This document shows positions 26,807 to 34,911 of a stretch of DNA of 64,000 nucleotides, in pieces; positions within the stretch are counted from its first letter, which is position 1; each line of letters opens with the position of its first letter. Position numbers and translations under genes: made by a program. The notes below the pieces were generated by a model. The model saw nothing but the letters and a program-made list of their open reading frames with translations, ran no database searches and was not told the origin of the DNA. The stretch is from Nigerium massiliense (GTDB lineage Bacteria > Actinomycetota > Actinomycetes > Propionibacteriales > Propionibacteriaceae), in contig NZ_CCYM01000003.1 of the NCBI RefSeq assembly GCF_000826085.1, positions 186,001 through 250,000 on the forward strand, written 5' to 3'.

Positions 26807-29128
26807 GTGAGTGATCGCGCGCAGCGTCCCGGCGGGGTGACGCCGACGACCGTGTCCGCTCCTGCGCCCGCGGGGGATCCCGACGGTGGCGAGCGCATCG
26901 CCAGTGAGCAGCCGCGCATCCGCATGAGGCAGGTGCTCGCCCGGCTCGGGGCGCCCCGGAACAATCAGGGCTCGCAGCTCGAGCCGTTGTACAACGCGAT
27001 GCGCGCCCACCACCCGAAGATCGACACCGCCCTCATCGAGCGCGCCTACAAGACCGCCGAGCACTACCACACCGGGCAGACCCGCAAGAGCGGCGACCCC
27101 TACATCACCCACCCGCTCGCGGTCGCGACGATCCTGGCGGGCCTCGGCATGACCGAGCCGACGCTGTGCGCGGCGCTGCTGCACGACACCGTCGAGGACA
27201 CCTCGTACGCGCTCGAGCAGCTCCGCACCGACTTCGGCGACGAGATCGCGGGCATGGTCGACGGCGTCACCAAGCTCGACAAGATGGTCTACGGCGAGTC
27301 CGCGAAGGCCGAGACGATCCGCAAGATGGTCATCGCGATGAGCCGCGACATCCGCGTGTTGGTGATCAAGCTGGCTGACCGGCTGCACAACATGCGCACG
27401 ATCCACTTCCTGCGGCCCGACAAGCAGAACCGCATCGCCAAGGACACCCTCGAGATCTACGCGCCGCTGGCGCACCGCCTGGGCATGAACGCGATCAAGT
27501 GGGAGCTGGAGGACCTGTCGTTCTCGGTGCTCGAGCCCAAGGTCTACAACGAGATCGTCAAGCTGGTCGCGCAGCGGGCGCCGATGCGTGAGGAGTACCT
27601 CCACACCGTCCTCGAGCAGGTGCGGGCCGACCTCGCCGAGGCGAAGATCGACGCGACCGTCTACGGCCGTCCGAAGCACTACTACTCGATCTACCAGAAG
27701 ATGATGGTCCGCGGCCGCGACTTCTACGAGATCTACGACCTCGTGGGGCTGCGCGTGCTCGTCAACGACAAGCGGGACTGCTACGACGTGCTGGGCGTGA
27801 TCCACGCGCGCTGGCGTCCGCTGCCGGGACGGTTCAAGGACTACATCGCCATGCCGAAGTTCAACCTCTACCAGTCGCTGCACACCACGGTGCTCGGGCC
27901 GGGCGGCAAGCCGGTGGAGCTGCAGATCCGCACCCACGAGATGCACCGGCAGGCCGAGTACGGCGTCGCGGCGCACTGGCGGTACAAGGAGGGCAAGGCC
28001 GACGGCAGCGAGATCAACTGGGTGCAGTCGATCTCCGACTGGCAGCAGGAGACGGCTGATTCGGGCGAGTTCCTCGACACGTTCCGCGACGAGATCGTCA
28101 AGAACGAGGTGTTCGTCTTCAGCCCCAAGGGCGATGTCATCTCGCTGCCGCAGGGCTCGACCCCGGTCGACTTCGCCTACGCCATCCACACCGAGGTGGG
28201 CCACCGCTGCATCGGCGCCCGCGCCAACGGACGTCTCGTCCCGCTGGATTCCACGCTCGACATGGGCATGGTCGTCGACATCATCACCTCCAAGTCCGAC
28301 AACGCGGGCCCGAGCCGAGACTGGCTGAGCTTCGTCAAGACGCCGCGGGCGCGGTCGAAGATCCGGCAGTACTTCACCCGTGAGCGGCGCGACGAGTCGA
28401 TCGAGCACGGCAAGGAGTTGCTGGCCCGGCAGCTGCGGCGGCACAACCTCTCGGTGCAACGGCTCATCACCCCCGAGGCGCTGGCCGGGTTGGCCCAGCA
28501 GTTCCATGTCGCCGACGCGAACGCCTTGCTGGCGAACGTCGGCGAGGGCGTCACGGGCGCCCAGGCGGTCGTGTCCGCGCTCATCACCACGATGGGCGGC
28601 GAGGAGGCGGTGGCGGACGCGTCCGTCGCGGACGTCCCGCTCATCACGCGGACGCCGCGGCGTTCGTCCTCGACGAACAACTCCGGGGTCATGGTGGACG
28701 GCGATCCGGACACGTGGGCGAAGCTGGCGCGCTGCTGCATGCCGGTACCGGGCGACGAGATCTTGGGGTTCGTGACCCGCGGGGACGGCGTCTCGGTGCA
28801 CCGCGTCGACTGCCCGAACGTGGCGGCGCTGCGGCGCACCCCCGAGCGGCTCGTGCCCGTGCAGTGGGCGCCCAGCGCAGACGCCGCGTTCCTGGTGGCC
28901 ATCCAGGTGGAAGGGATCGACAGGGCGGGCCTGCTGTCCGACGTCACGCGGGTGCTGTCGGATATGCACATGAACATCTTGTCGGCGTCCGCTCAGGCGG
29001 GGCGGGGCCGGGTCTCGACGATCCGGATGACCTTCGAGACGCCCGACCCGCGGCACCTGTCCGGGGTGATCGACGCGGTCAAACGGGTCAGCGGCGTCTA
29101 CGAGGTCAGCCGGGTGCATTCCGGGTAG
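26807..29128 (+). CDS. rsh: Bifunctional (p)ppGpp synthetase/hydrolase (RelA/SpoT homologue)
   Basis: A 773-residue stringent-response enzyme that makes and breaks (p)ppGpp. Order of domains: HD hydrolase with HDTVEDT (residues 126-132), which is intact, so hydrolase activity is expected; synthetase with GRPKHYYSIYQKM (about 286) and EIYDLVGLRVLV (about 309) and FNLYQSLHTTVLG; TGS domain NEVFVFSPKGDVISLP (about 433); a helical/zinc-finger region with RCCMPVPGDEI; and a C-terminal ACT domain (about 695-770). GTG start behind AGGAAGGAG. Confidence 0.96.
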   Translation: MSDRAQRPGGVTPTTVSAPAPAGDPDGGERIASEQPRIRMRQVLARLGAPRNNQGSQLEPLYNAMRAHHPKIDTALIERAYKTAEHYHTGQTRKSGDPYITHPLAVATILAGLGMTEPTLCAALLHDTVEDTSYALEQLRTDFGDEIAGMVDGVTKLDKMVYGESAKAETIRKMVIAMSRDIRVLVIKLADRLHNMRTIHFLRPDKQNRIAKDTLEIYAPLAHRLGMNAIKWELEDLSFSVLEPKVYNEIVKLVAQRAPMREEYLHTVLEQVRADLAEAKIDATVYGRPKHYYSIYQKMMVRGRDFYEIYDLVGLRVLVNDKRDCYDVLGVIHARWRPLPGRFKDYIAMPKFNLYQSLHTTVLGPGGKPVELQIRTHEMHRQAEYGVAAHWRYKEGKADGSEINWVQSISDWQQETADSGEFLDTFRDEIVKNEVFVFSPKGDVISLPQGSTPVDFAYAIHTEVGHRCIGARANGRLVPLDSTLDMGMVVDIITSKSDNAGPSRDWLSFVKTPRARSKIRQYFTRERRDESIEHGKELLARQLRRHNLSVQRLITPEALAGLAQQFHVADANALLANVGEGVTGAQAVVSALITTMGGEEAVADASVADVPLITRTPRRSSSTNNSGVMVDGDPDTWAKLARCCMPVPGDEILGFVTRGDGVSVHRVDCPNVAALRRTPERLVPVQWAPSADAAFLVAIQVEGIDRAGLLSDVTRVLSDMHMNILSASAQAGRGRVSTIRMTFETPDPRHLSGVIDAVKRVSGVYEVSRVHSG

Positions 29129-29137
29129 CGGTGCCGG

Positions 29138-29527
29138 TCACGCCATCGAGCTGGCCATGCCGGTGAAGTAGGGCACCAGCCACAGCGCCCAGACGAGGGT
29201 GGAGAAGCGGTGGAAGCGCAGGCGCTCGCGCGCGGAGCCGCGCCGCCAGGTCCAGACGGCCCAGGCTAGGTGGGCCGCCATCAGCACGAGCGCGATCGCG
29301 CCCGTGACCTGCATGACCTGGGAGAGCACCCCCGCGACGCCGGCCTTTGCGCCGCCGGAACGGGCGATGACGCCCATCACGCCGGTGCCGGAGGCGTCCA
29401 GAACGAGGCCGGTGGCGAACAGGGCGACGTGGCCGGCGCGCAGGGTGCCGGCGCGGTGCTCGGCCCAGACGCCGGCGGTGTAGGCGACGAGCGCGCCGGT
29501 GATCAGAACGATGGCGAGAATCAGCAT
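29138..29527 (-). CDS. Small four-helix membrane protein (TIGR03987/HsmA-like)
   Basis: A 129-residue membrane protein of unknown function. Four hydrophobic segments cover most of it: ILAIVLITGALVAYTAGVWAE, LFATGLVLDASGTGVMG, TGAIALVLMAAHLAWAVWTW and STLVWALWLVPYFTGM. The layout and the FHRFS..VW..WL.P...G ending resemble the TIGR03987 family. A TAGCGT box 7 nt before the ATG suggests a leaderless transcript. It is divergent from the sensor kinase gene. Confidence 0.65.
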   Translation of the reverse strand: MLILAIVLITGALVAYTAGVWAEHRAGTLRAGHVALFATGLVLDASGTGVMGVIARSGGAKAGVAGVLSQVMQVTGAIALVLMAAHLAWAVWTWRRGSARERLRFHRFSTLVWALWLVPYFTGMASSMA

Positions 29528-29534
29528 GTCGTCG

Positions 29535-29540
29535 ACGCTA
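29535..29540 (-). promoter_or_regulatory. -10 box of the leaderless TIGR03987-like gene
   Basis: TAGCGT on the minus strand, 7 nt before the ATG at 29527. Confidence 0.55.
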
Positions 29541-29635
29541 CGAAGCGGACGCCGCTGGCAGATCGCCCGGGGGATGGAGCCGTCATCCATCGAACGGTTG
29601 ATCCCGCGGGACTGTGCGCCGACCGCCGCCGGGGC

Positions 29636-29641
29636 TACGGT
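29636..29641 (+). promoter_or_regulatory. -10 box of the leaderless sensor kinase gene
   Basis: TACGGT, 7 nt before the ATG at 29649. Confidence 0.55.
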
Positions 29642-29648
29642 GAACGCG

Positions 29649-30260
29649 ATGTCTTCGGCAGTCTCCTCGGCGACCCGCGCTGTCCAGATCGGCCAGCACG
29701 TGCTGTTCGCCGTCCTCGTGCTGGTCGGGACGGTGCAGACCGCCGCGGACGGCCGGCTGTCCGCCTGGGTCGTGGTCACGCTGGCGTTCTTCGTGGCCTG
29801 GTACCTGGTCGGCGTCCGCTGGGCGCGCGGCGCGGCGTCCCCGGCGGCGGGCCGCGCCTGGTACGCGGTGCTCACCCTGCTGTGGGCGCTGCTCGTCGGG
29901 CTGTCGCCGGCCCTCGGGTGGCTGATGTTCCCGCTGTCGCTGCTGGCGATGCACCTGCTGCCGTTCGTCGGCGGCATCGTGATCGTCGTCGTGCTCACGA
30001 CGCTGTCGATCGTGGCGCTGGCGCCCACGGCGTCCGAGCCGGTCGGGGCGATCGTCGGCCCGGTGCTGGGGGCGCTCGTGGCGGTCGGGGTGGCGCTGGG
30101 CTACCGCCGGGTGCTCGACGAGAGTCGCGCGCGGCCGGCTGGTGGAGGAGCTGACCCGGACACAGGCCGATCTGGTGGCCGTCCAGGAGGAATTGGCCGT
30201 CGCCCAGCGCGAGGCCGGCGCGCTGGCGGAACGTGGCCGCCTCGCCCGCGACATCCATGA
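29649..30260 (+). CDS. Sensor histidine kinase, membrane part (frameshifted gene)
   Basis: The N-terminal part of a NarL-type sensor kinase. Residues 1-150 form five or six membrane helices (for example HVLFAVLVLVGTVQ and LPFVGGIVIVVVLTTLS), followed by YRRVLDESRAR, where the linker helix should begin. In this frame the reading then leaves the kinase sequence and stops after an Arg/Gly-rich string, giving 203 residues. Dropping one base near 30132 would join it to the catalytic part as ...SRARGRLVEELTRTQ. The gene is thus broken, is read by frameshifting, or carries a sequencing error. Confidence 0.7.
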   Translation: MSSAVSSATRAVQIGQHVLFAVLVLVGTVQTAADGRLSAWVVVTLAFFVAWYLVGVRWARGAASPAAGRAWYAVLTLLWALLVGLSPALGWLMFPLSLLAMHLLPFVGGIVIVVVLTTLSIVALAPTASEPVGAIVGPVLGALVAVGVALGYRRVLDESRARPAGGGADPDTGRSGGRPGGIGRRPARGRRAGGTWPPRPRHP

Positions 30261-30834
30261 CACGCTGGCCCAGGGCTATTCGTCGATCGTCCTGCTCGCC
30301 CGGGCGGCCCGGGCCAGCGGAGGGTCGCCGTCCGACGATGTGCTGCGCCGCATCGAGCAGACCGCCTCCGACAACCTGGCCGAGGCGCGGGCGGTCGTGC
30401 ACGCGCTGCGTCCCGAGGCCCTCGCGGATGCGCCGCTGCCGGACGCGGTACGGCGGCTGCTGAACAGGCTCGCCGAGCACACCGGCATCGAGACCCGGCT
30501 GGACGTCGTGGGCGACCCCCGGCTGTCGTCGACCCGGCTCGACGTCGAGGTGCTGCGCCTGGTGCAGGGCGCGTTGGCCAATGTGCGGACGCACGCGGAG
30601 GCGTCCACGGTGGCGGTCTCGCTGTCCTACGAGCCCGACGGGCTGCTCGTCGACGTCGTGGACGACGGCGTCGGCTTCGACCCGGCCGCTGCGACGCCCG
30701 CGGCGGCGGACGGCGGTTTCGGACTGCGCGCCATGCGCGACCGGCTGGACGCGCTCGGCGGCACGCTCTCGGTGGAGTCGGCCCCCGGCGAGGGCACGGC
30801 GATCGGGGCGTCCCTGCCCTGGGAACGCCCGTGA
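30142..30834 (+). CDS. Sensor histidine kinase, catalytic part (frameshifted gene)
   Basis: The cytoplasmic half of the same kinase in the next frame. It has a coiled-coil linker (ELTRTQADLVAVQEELAVAQ), the phospho-acceptor His of the HisKA_3 type in RLARDIHDTLAQGYSS, and a complete HATPase domain: N box LVQGALANVRTHAEAS, G box DDGVGFDP and GGFGLRAMRDRLDALGG. The GTG at 30142 is only the first possible start; no ribosome binding site supports it. The stop overlaps the response regulator by 4 bp, so the two form one operon. Confidence 0.75.
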   Translation: MEELTRTQADLVAVQEELAVAQREAGALAERGRLARDIHDTLAQGYSSIVLLARAARASGGSPSDDVLRRIEQTASDNLAEARAVVHALRPEALADAPLPDAVRRLLNRLAEHTGIETRLDVVGDPRLSSTRLDVEVLRLVQGALANVRTHAEASTVAVSLSYEPDGLLVDVVDDGVGFDPAAATPAAADGGFGLRAMRDRLDALGGTLSVESAPGEGTAIGASLPWERP

Positions 30835-31448
30835 CCCGCGTCGTCGTGGTCGACGACCACCCCGTCGTCCGGGCCGGGCTCGTGGCACTGCTGTCGGCCA
30901 GCGGGGTCGAGGTCGCGGGGCAGGCGTCCGGGAAGGCCGACGCGCTGGCCGTCGTGGGCCGCGAACGCCCCGACGTCGTCCTGATGGATCTTCAGCTCGG
31001 CGACGACGACGGCGCCGACGTGATCTGGGAGCTGCGGCGTCGCGACCCGGCCGTCCGGGCGCTCGTGCTGACGACCTTCGACACGGACGCCGACATCGTC
31101 GCCGCCGTCGAGGCCGGTGCGATGGGCTACCTGCTCAAGGACGCCGACCCGGCGACCCTGGTGGCGGGGGTGGAGTCGGCCGCCAAGGGCCGGCCGGTCT
31201 ACGCGCCGAGCGTCGCCGGACGGCTGGCCGCCCGCATCGGCGGCGAGCCCGGCACCTCGCTCACCGAGCGCGAGCGGGACGTCGTCGCGCTGCTCGCCGT
31301 CGGGATGACGAACCGGCAGATCGCGAAGCGGCTCTTCCTGTCGGAGGCGACGGTCAAGACCCACCTCGTCCACGTCTTCGACAAGCTCGGCGTCGACAAC
31401 CGGACGGCCGCGGTCGCCGCCGCCCGGGCTCGCGGGCTGCTGCGCTGA
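30831..31448 (+). CDS. LuxR/NarL family response regulator
   Basis: A 205-residue two-component regulator. The receiver domain has VVVVDDHPVVRAGL and the phospho-acceptor Asp in DVVLMDLQLGDDDG, with Thr in LVLTTFDTD and Lys in YLLKDADP. The C-terminal LuxR-type helix-turn-helix is TERERDVVALLAVGMTNRQI and LFLSEATVKTHLVHVFDKLG. The partner kinase just upstream is split by a frameshift. It converges with the DUF349 gene (3-bp gap). Confidence 0.93.
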   Translation: MTRVVVVDDHPVVRAGLVALLSASGVEVAGQASGKADALAVVGRERPDVVLMDLQLGDDDGADVIWELRRRDPAVRALVLTTFDTDADIVAAVEAGAMGYLLKDADPATLVAGVESAAKGRPVYAPSVAGRLAARIGGEPGTSLTERERDVVALLAVGMTNRQIAKRLFLSEATVKTHLVHVFDKLGVDNRTAAVAAARARGLLR

Positions 31449-31451
31449 GCG

Positions 31452-32696
31452 TCAGCGGGTGAAGTCGGCCAGCGTCGCCTGCGCCTGGTCGAGCCAGGTC
31501 TGATAGGTGGCGATGGAGTCCTGCGCCTTCTTCACGGCCTGCTGGTCGCCGCGTGCCTCGGCCTTGGCGACCTTCTCGGTGAGGCGCTGGATCTCGGTCG
31601 AGAGCATGTTCACCGTCTCCTGGGCGCGCTGGCGCGCCTCGGGGTCGGTGCGCTTCCACTCGTCGTCCTCGGCCTTCTTGACGGCCTGCTCGAGCGCGCG
31701 GACGCGGTTGTCGAGCCCGCGGATCGCGTCGCGCGGCACCTTGCCCAACTGGTTGTACTGCTCGAGGAACTGCCGGTAGGCGGCGCGGGACTTCTCCAGG
31801 TCGGTGACGGGGACGACCGTCGCCTCGGCCTCGGCGAGCAGCTTCTCCTTCGCCTCGAGGTTGCCGCGGAACTCGGCGTCCTGTTCCGACTGCGCGGCGG
31901 ACCGCGCGTTGAAGAACTGGTCCTGCAGGCCGCGGAACTCCGACCACAGCTTGTCGTCGACGTCGCGCGGGGCGGGACCGGCCGCCTTCCAGCGCGCCAT
32001 CAGGTCGCGGAACGCCCCCGACGTCGGCCCCCACTCGGTGGATTCGACCAGCGGGCGGGCCTCCTCGATGATGGCTTCCTTGACGCGCTTGGCCGTGTCG
32101 CGCTGCGCGGACTGCTCGGCGAACTGAGCCTTGCGGCGACGGGTGTAGGTGGTGCGGGCCGACGAGAACCGGCGCCACAGCGCGTCGTCGGTCGCCCGGT
32201 CGATGCGCGGCAGCGCCTTCCACTGATCGAGCAGCGCGCGGAACCGGTTGACGCCGCCGCGCCAGTCGTTGCCCTCGGCGAGCTTCTCGGCCTCGGCGAC
32301 CATGCCCTCCTTGGCCTGTCGGGTCTCCTCGTGCTGCTTGGCCCGCTCCGCTTTGCGGGCCGCCGACTGCTCGCTGAGCAGCGGCGCCAGGTTGTCCAGG
32401 CGCGCGGCGAGCGCGGCCAGATCGCCCACGGCGTTCGCGCCGGCCACGGACGTGCGGGCCGTGTTGATCGACTTGCGTGCTTCCTCCGGGGACAGTGCGC
32501 CCGAGCGGACGCGCTGCTCCAGCAGCGACACCTCCAACTCCAAAGCCTCGAAGCGTCTGACGTAGAACTGCAGGGCTTCGTCGGCGGAGACGTCGGGGAT
32601 CTGACCGACCATGCGCTCGTCGTCGCCCTCGCGCACGAAGACGGTGCCGTCCTCGGCGACGCGACCGAAGCTGGCCGGACCTGTGGAGTCAGTCAT
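31452..32696 (-). CDS. DUF349 family coiled-coil protein
   Basis: A 414-residue, highly charged helical protein of the DUF349 family. Several repeats of about 75 residues contain the motif with paired Trp and basic residues, e.g. GVNRFRALLDQWKALPRIDR, then ALWRRFSSARTTYTRRRKAQ, and RDLMARWKAAGPAPRDVDDK, then LWSEFRGLQDQFFNARSA. It is cytoplasmic; the function is not firmly known. The second ATG (32696) is preferred because family similarity starts at MTDSTGPASFGRVAEDGTVF; 32705 is an alternative. Confidence 0.85.
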   Translation of the reverse strand: MTDSTGPASFGRVAEDGTVFVREGDDERMVGQIPDVSADEALQFYVRRFEALELEVSLLEQRVRSGALSPEEARKSINTARTSVAGANAVGDLAALAARLDNLAPLLSEQSAARKAERAKQHEETRQAKEGMVAEAEKLAEGNDWRGGVNRFRALLDQWKALPRIDRATDDALWRRFSSARTTYTRRRKAQFAEQSAQRDTAKRVKEAIIEEARPLVESTEWGPTSGAFRDLMARWKAAGPAPRDVDDKLWSEFRGLQDQFFNARSAAQSEQDAEFRGNLEAKEKLLAEAEATVVPVTDLEKSRAAYRQFLEQYNQLGKVPRDAIRGLDNRVRALEQAVKKAEDDEWKRTDPEARQRAQETVNMLSTEIQRLTEKVAKAEARGDQQAVKKAQDSIATYQTWLDQAQATLADFTR

Positions 32697-32746
32697 GGCG
32701 CCCATCTTGCCCTAAGGCGGGGGATCGTGTGACGCGTGCTCGGCGA

Positions 32747-32752
32747 TAAGCT
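32747..32752 (+). promoter_or_regulatory. -10 box of the leaderless hydrolase gene
   Basis: TAAGCT, 7 nt before the GTG at 32760. Confidence 0.55.
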
Positions 32753-32759
32753 GGACGAC

Positions 32760-33428
32760 GTGCTTGTTGCGTCCTTCCTCGCCGGCGCCCTCCAGGCGAA
32801 CTGCTACCTGGTCGGCGCCGACGGTCGCGACGACGCGGTCGTCATCGACCCGGGGGAGGGCGCCGCTGACGGCGTCGCCACCCTCGCCGCGGAGCACGGC
32901 CGCCGCGTCGTGGGCGTTCTGCTGACGCACGGCCACGTGGATCACGTGGCGGCCGCCGCCGACGTGGCGGACGCCTCCGGCGTCCCCTGTTGGCTGCACG
33001 AGGCCGACCGCGAGCTACTGGACGACCCGGCGGCCGGCGACCCGATGATGCAGCAGCTCGTCGACGCGATGGGCGTCGACGTGCGACCGCCGCGCCGCCT
33101 CGAGCTGCTGGGCGGCGGCGAGACGATCGACGTCGCCGGGCTCAGCTTCCACGTCGTGCACGCGCCGGGGCACCGTCCGGGCTGCGTGCTGTTCCGCCTC
33201 GGCGGCGGTGAGGGCGAACTCATCTTCAGCGGCGACGTCGTCTTCGCCGGCTCCATCGGCCGCACCGACCTGCCCGGCGGCGACCCCGCCGCGATGCTGG
33301 CGACGCTGAAGGACGTCGTCCTCCCGCTGCCGGACGCCGCCGCCGTGCTGCCCGGGCACGGCCCGGCGACCACCGTGGCACACGAGCGCGCCACCAACCC
33401 GTCCCTGCAACCGTCGTTCCTGAGGTGA
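32760..33428 (+). CDS. Metallo-beta-lactamase-fold hydrolase (glyoxalase II-like)
   Basis: A 222-residue hydrolase. The zinc-site motif LLTHGHVDHVAAAADVA is complete, with further ligands in HAPGHRPGC, FSGDVVFAGSIGRTDL and LPGHGPATT. It resembles the hydroxyacylglutathione-hydrolase-like protein that precedes hisS in mycobacteria; actinobacteria lack glutathione, so the true substrate is unknown. The GTG at 32760 is chosen because family similarity (LVASFLAGALQANCYLV) and a -10 box both point to it; a GTG at 32736 is in frame upstream. Confidence 0.87.
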   Translation: MLVASFLAGALQANCYLVGADGRDDAVVIDPGEGAADGVATLAAEHGRRVVGVLLTHGHVDHVAAAADVADASGVPCWLHEADRELLDDPAAGDPMMQQLVDAMGVDVRPPRRLELLGGGETIDVAGLSFHVVHAPGHRPGCVLFRLGGGEGELIFSGDVVFAGSIGRTDLPGGDPAAMLATLKDVVLPLPDAAAVLPGHGPATTVAHERATNPSLQPSFLR

Positions 33429-33430
33429 CC

Positions 33431-34762
33431 ATGAGACCCAAGCCGCTGTCCGGATTCCCTGAGTTCCTGCCCCAGGGCAGGATCGTCGAGCAGGCCGTCC
33501 TGGACTCGCTGCGTCACACGTTCGAGTTGCACGGCTTCGCCTCCGTCGAGACGCGCGCCGTCGAGACGATGGAGGCGCTGACGCGCAAGGGCGACATCAC
33601 CAAGGAGGTCTACGTCGTCCGCCGGCTGCACGCCGAGGAGGGCGACAAGGGCGACGACCTCGGCCTGCACTTCGACCTGACGGTGCCGTTCGCCCGCTAC
33701 GTCGTGGAGAACGCCGGGCACCTCGCGTTCCCGTTCCGTCGGTACCAGATCCAGAAGGTGTGGCGGGGCGAGCGCCCGCAGGAGGGTCGCTACCGCGAGT
33801 TCCTGCAGGCCGACATCGACGTCGTCGGCGACGGCTCGCTGGCCGACCACCACGACGCCGAGGTGCTGCTCGTCATGGTCGAGGCGCTCGGACGCCTCGG
33901 CGCCCTCGGCGTGCCCAAGGTCACGTTCCACATCAACAACCGGCTCCTCGCCGAGGGCTTCTACCGCGGGCTGGGCATCGAGGACCACCTCGCCGTGCTG
34001 CAGCGGGTCGACAAGCTCGACAAGATCGGCCCGGACGCCGTGCGCGCCCTGCTGGTCGACGAGCTGGGCCTGAGCGGCGACGCCGCCGACAAGTGCCTGG
34101 CCCTCGCCACCATCCAGAGCGGTGACGAGTCGTTCGTCGAGCAGGTGCGCGCCCTGGGCGTCCAGCACGAGCTGCTCGACCAGGGGCTGGCGGCGCTGGC
34201 GTCCGTCGTGCGGACCGTGAACGCCGCGGCCACGGGCTCCGTCGTCGCCGACCTGCGGATCGCCCGGGGGCTGGACTACTACACCGGCACGGTCTACGAG
34301 TCGGTGCTGGAGGGCCACGAGAACCTGGGGTCGATCTGCTCGGGTGGCCGCTACGACGCGCTCGCCTCCGACGGCAAGCGCACCTTCCCGGGCGTGGGCA
34401 TCTCGGTGGGCGTGACCCGCATCCTCGGGGTGCTGATCGGACGCGGCGAGCTGGTGGCGTCCCGCTCGGTGCCGACCTGCGTGCTGGTGGCCGTCGACAA
34501 CGAGGACGCCCGCGACGCGGCCGTGGCGACCGCGCAGCGACTGCGCGCCCGCGGCATCCCGACCGAGGTGGCCCCGAAGGCGGACAAGTTCGGCAAGCAG
34601 ATCCGCTACGCCGACCGCCGCGGCATCCCGTACGTGTGGTTCAGCGACGGCTCGGTGAAGGACATCCGGTCGGGCGAGCAGGTGCCGGCCGACGCGTCCG
34701 CATGGACGCCCCCGGCGGACGACCTGCGCCCGCACGTGGGGCGCCCAGACCCCCGGGGCTGA
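33431..34762 (+). CDS. hisS: Histidyl-tRNA synthetase
   Basis: A class II aminoacyl-tRNA synthetase of 443 residues. It starts RPKPLSGFPEFLPQGRIVEQ (motif 1 region). Motif 2 is RRYQIQKVWRGERPQEGRYREF, split at residue 105, and the histidine-binding signature is ARGLDYYTGTVYE. Motif 3 is FPGVGISVGVTRIL, and an anticodon-binding domain follows (about 345-430). GAGG lies 5 nt before the ATG at 33431; a GTG at 33425 that overlaps the hydrolase stop is an alternative. Confidence 0.94.
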   Translation: MRPKPLSGFPEFLPQGRIVEQAVLDSLRHTFELHGFASVETRAVETMEALTRKGDITKEVYVVRRLHAEEGDKGDDLGLHFDLTVPFARYVVENAGHLAFPFRRYQIQKVWRGERPQEGRYREFLQADIDVVGDGSLADHHDAEVLLVMVEALGRLGALGVPKVTFHINNRLLAEGFYRGLGIEDHLAVLQRVDKLDKIGPDAVRALLVDELGLSGDAADKCLALATIQSGDESFVEQVRALGVQHELLDQGLAALASVVRTVNAAATGSVVADLRIARGLDYYTGTVYESVLEGHENLGSICSGGRYDALASDGKRTFPGVGISVGVTRILGVLIGRGELVASRSVPTCVLVAVDNEDARDAAVATAQRLRARGIPTEVAPKADKFGKQIRYADRRGIPYVWFSDGSVKDIRSGEQVPADASAWTPPADDLRPHVGRPDPRG

Positions 34763-34794
34763 CCGGAAGCCGGACGTGGCTCTGAGCATGGCGT

Positions 34795-34815
34795 CCCCGG
34801 ACGGCCGATCCGGGG
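34795..34815 (+). terminator. Hairpin after hisS
   Basis: CCCCGGA / TCCGGGG, a perfect 7-bp stem with a 7-nt loop, 33 bp past the hisS stop and ahead of the aspS promoter. Confidence 0.5.
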
Positions 34816-34856
34816 CCGCAAGGCGACCGCGCTTCGTCCGCAGCGGAGCCAGCCCT

Positions 34857-34862
34857 TAGACT
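34857..34862 (+). promoter_or_regulatory. -10 candidate of aspS
   Basis: TAGACT, with a weak TTCGTC 18 nt upstream (34833-34838). The leader to the start is about 45 nt and shows no T-box. Confidence 0.45.
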
Positions 34863-34911
34863 CGTCCCCACGCGCTCCGCACCGTCGATGCGGGGGCAAG
34901 AAAGGAATCAC

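Noticed and set aside
26606..29119. An 837-codon open frame antisense to rsh
   Set aside because: Shadow frame of the stringent-response gene, rich in Arg, Val, Asp and His without any recognisable motif.
34763..34911. T-box leader before aspS
   Set aside because: No T-box core sequence or specifier stem; only a terminator hairpin and a promoter were seen.
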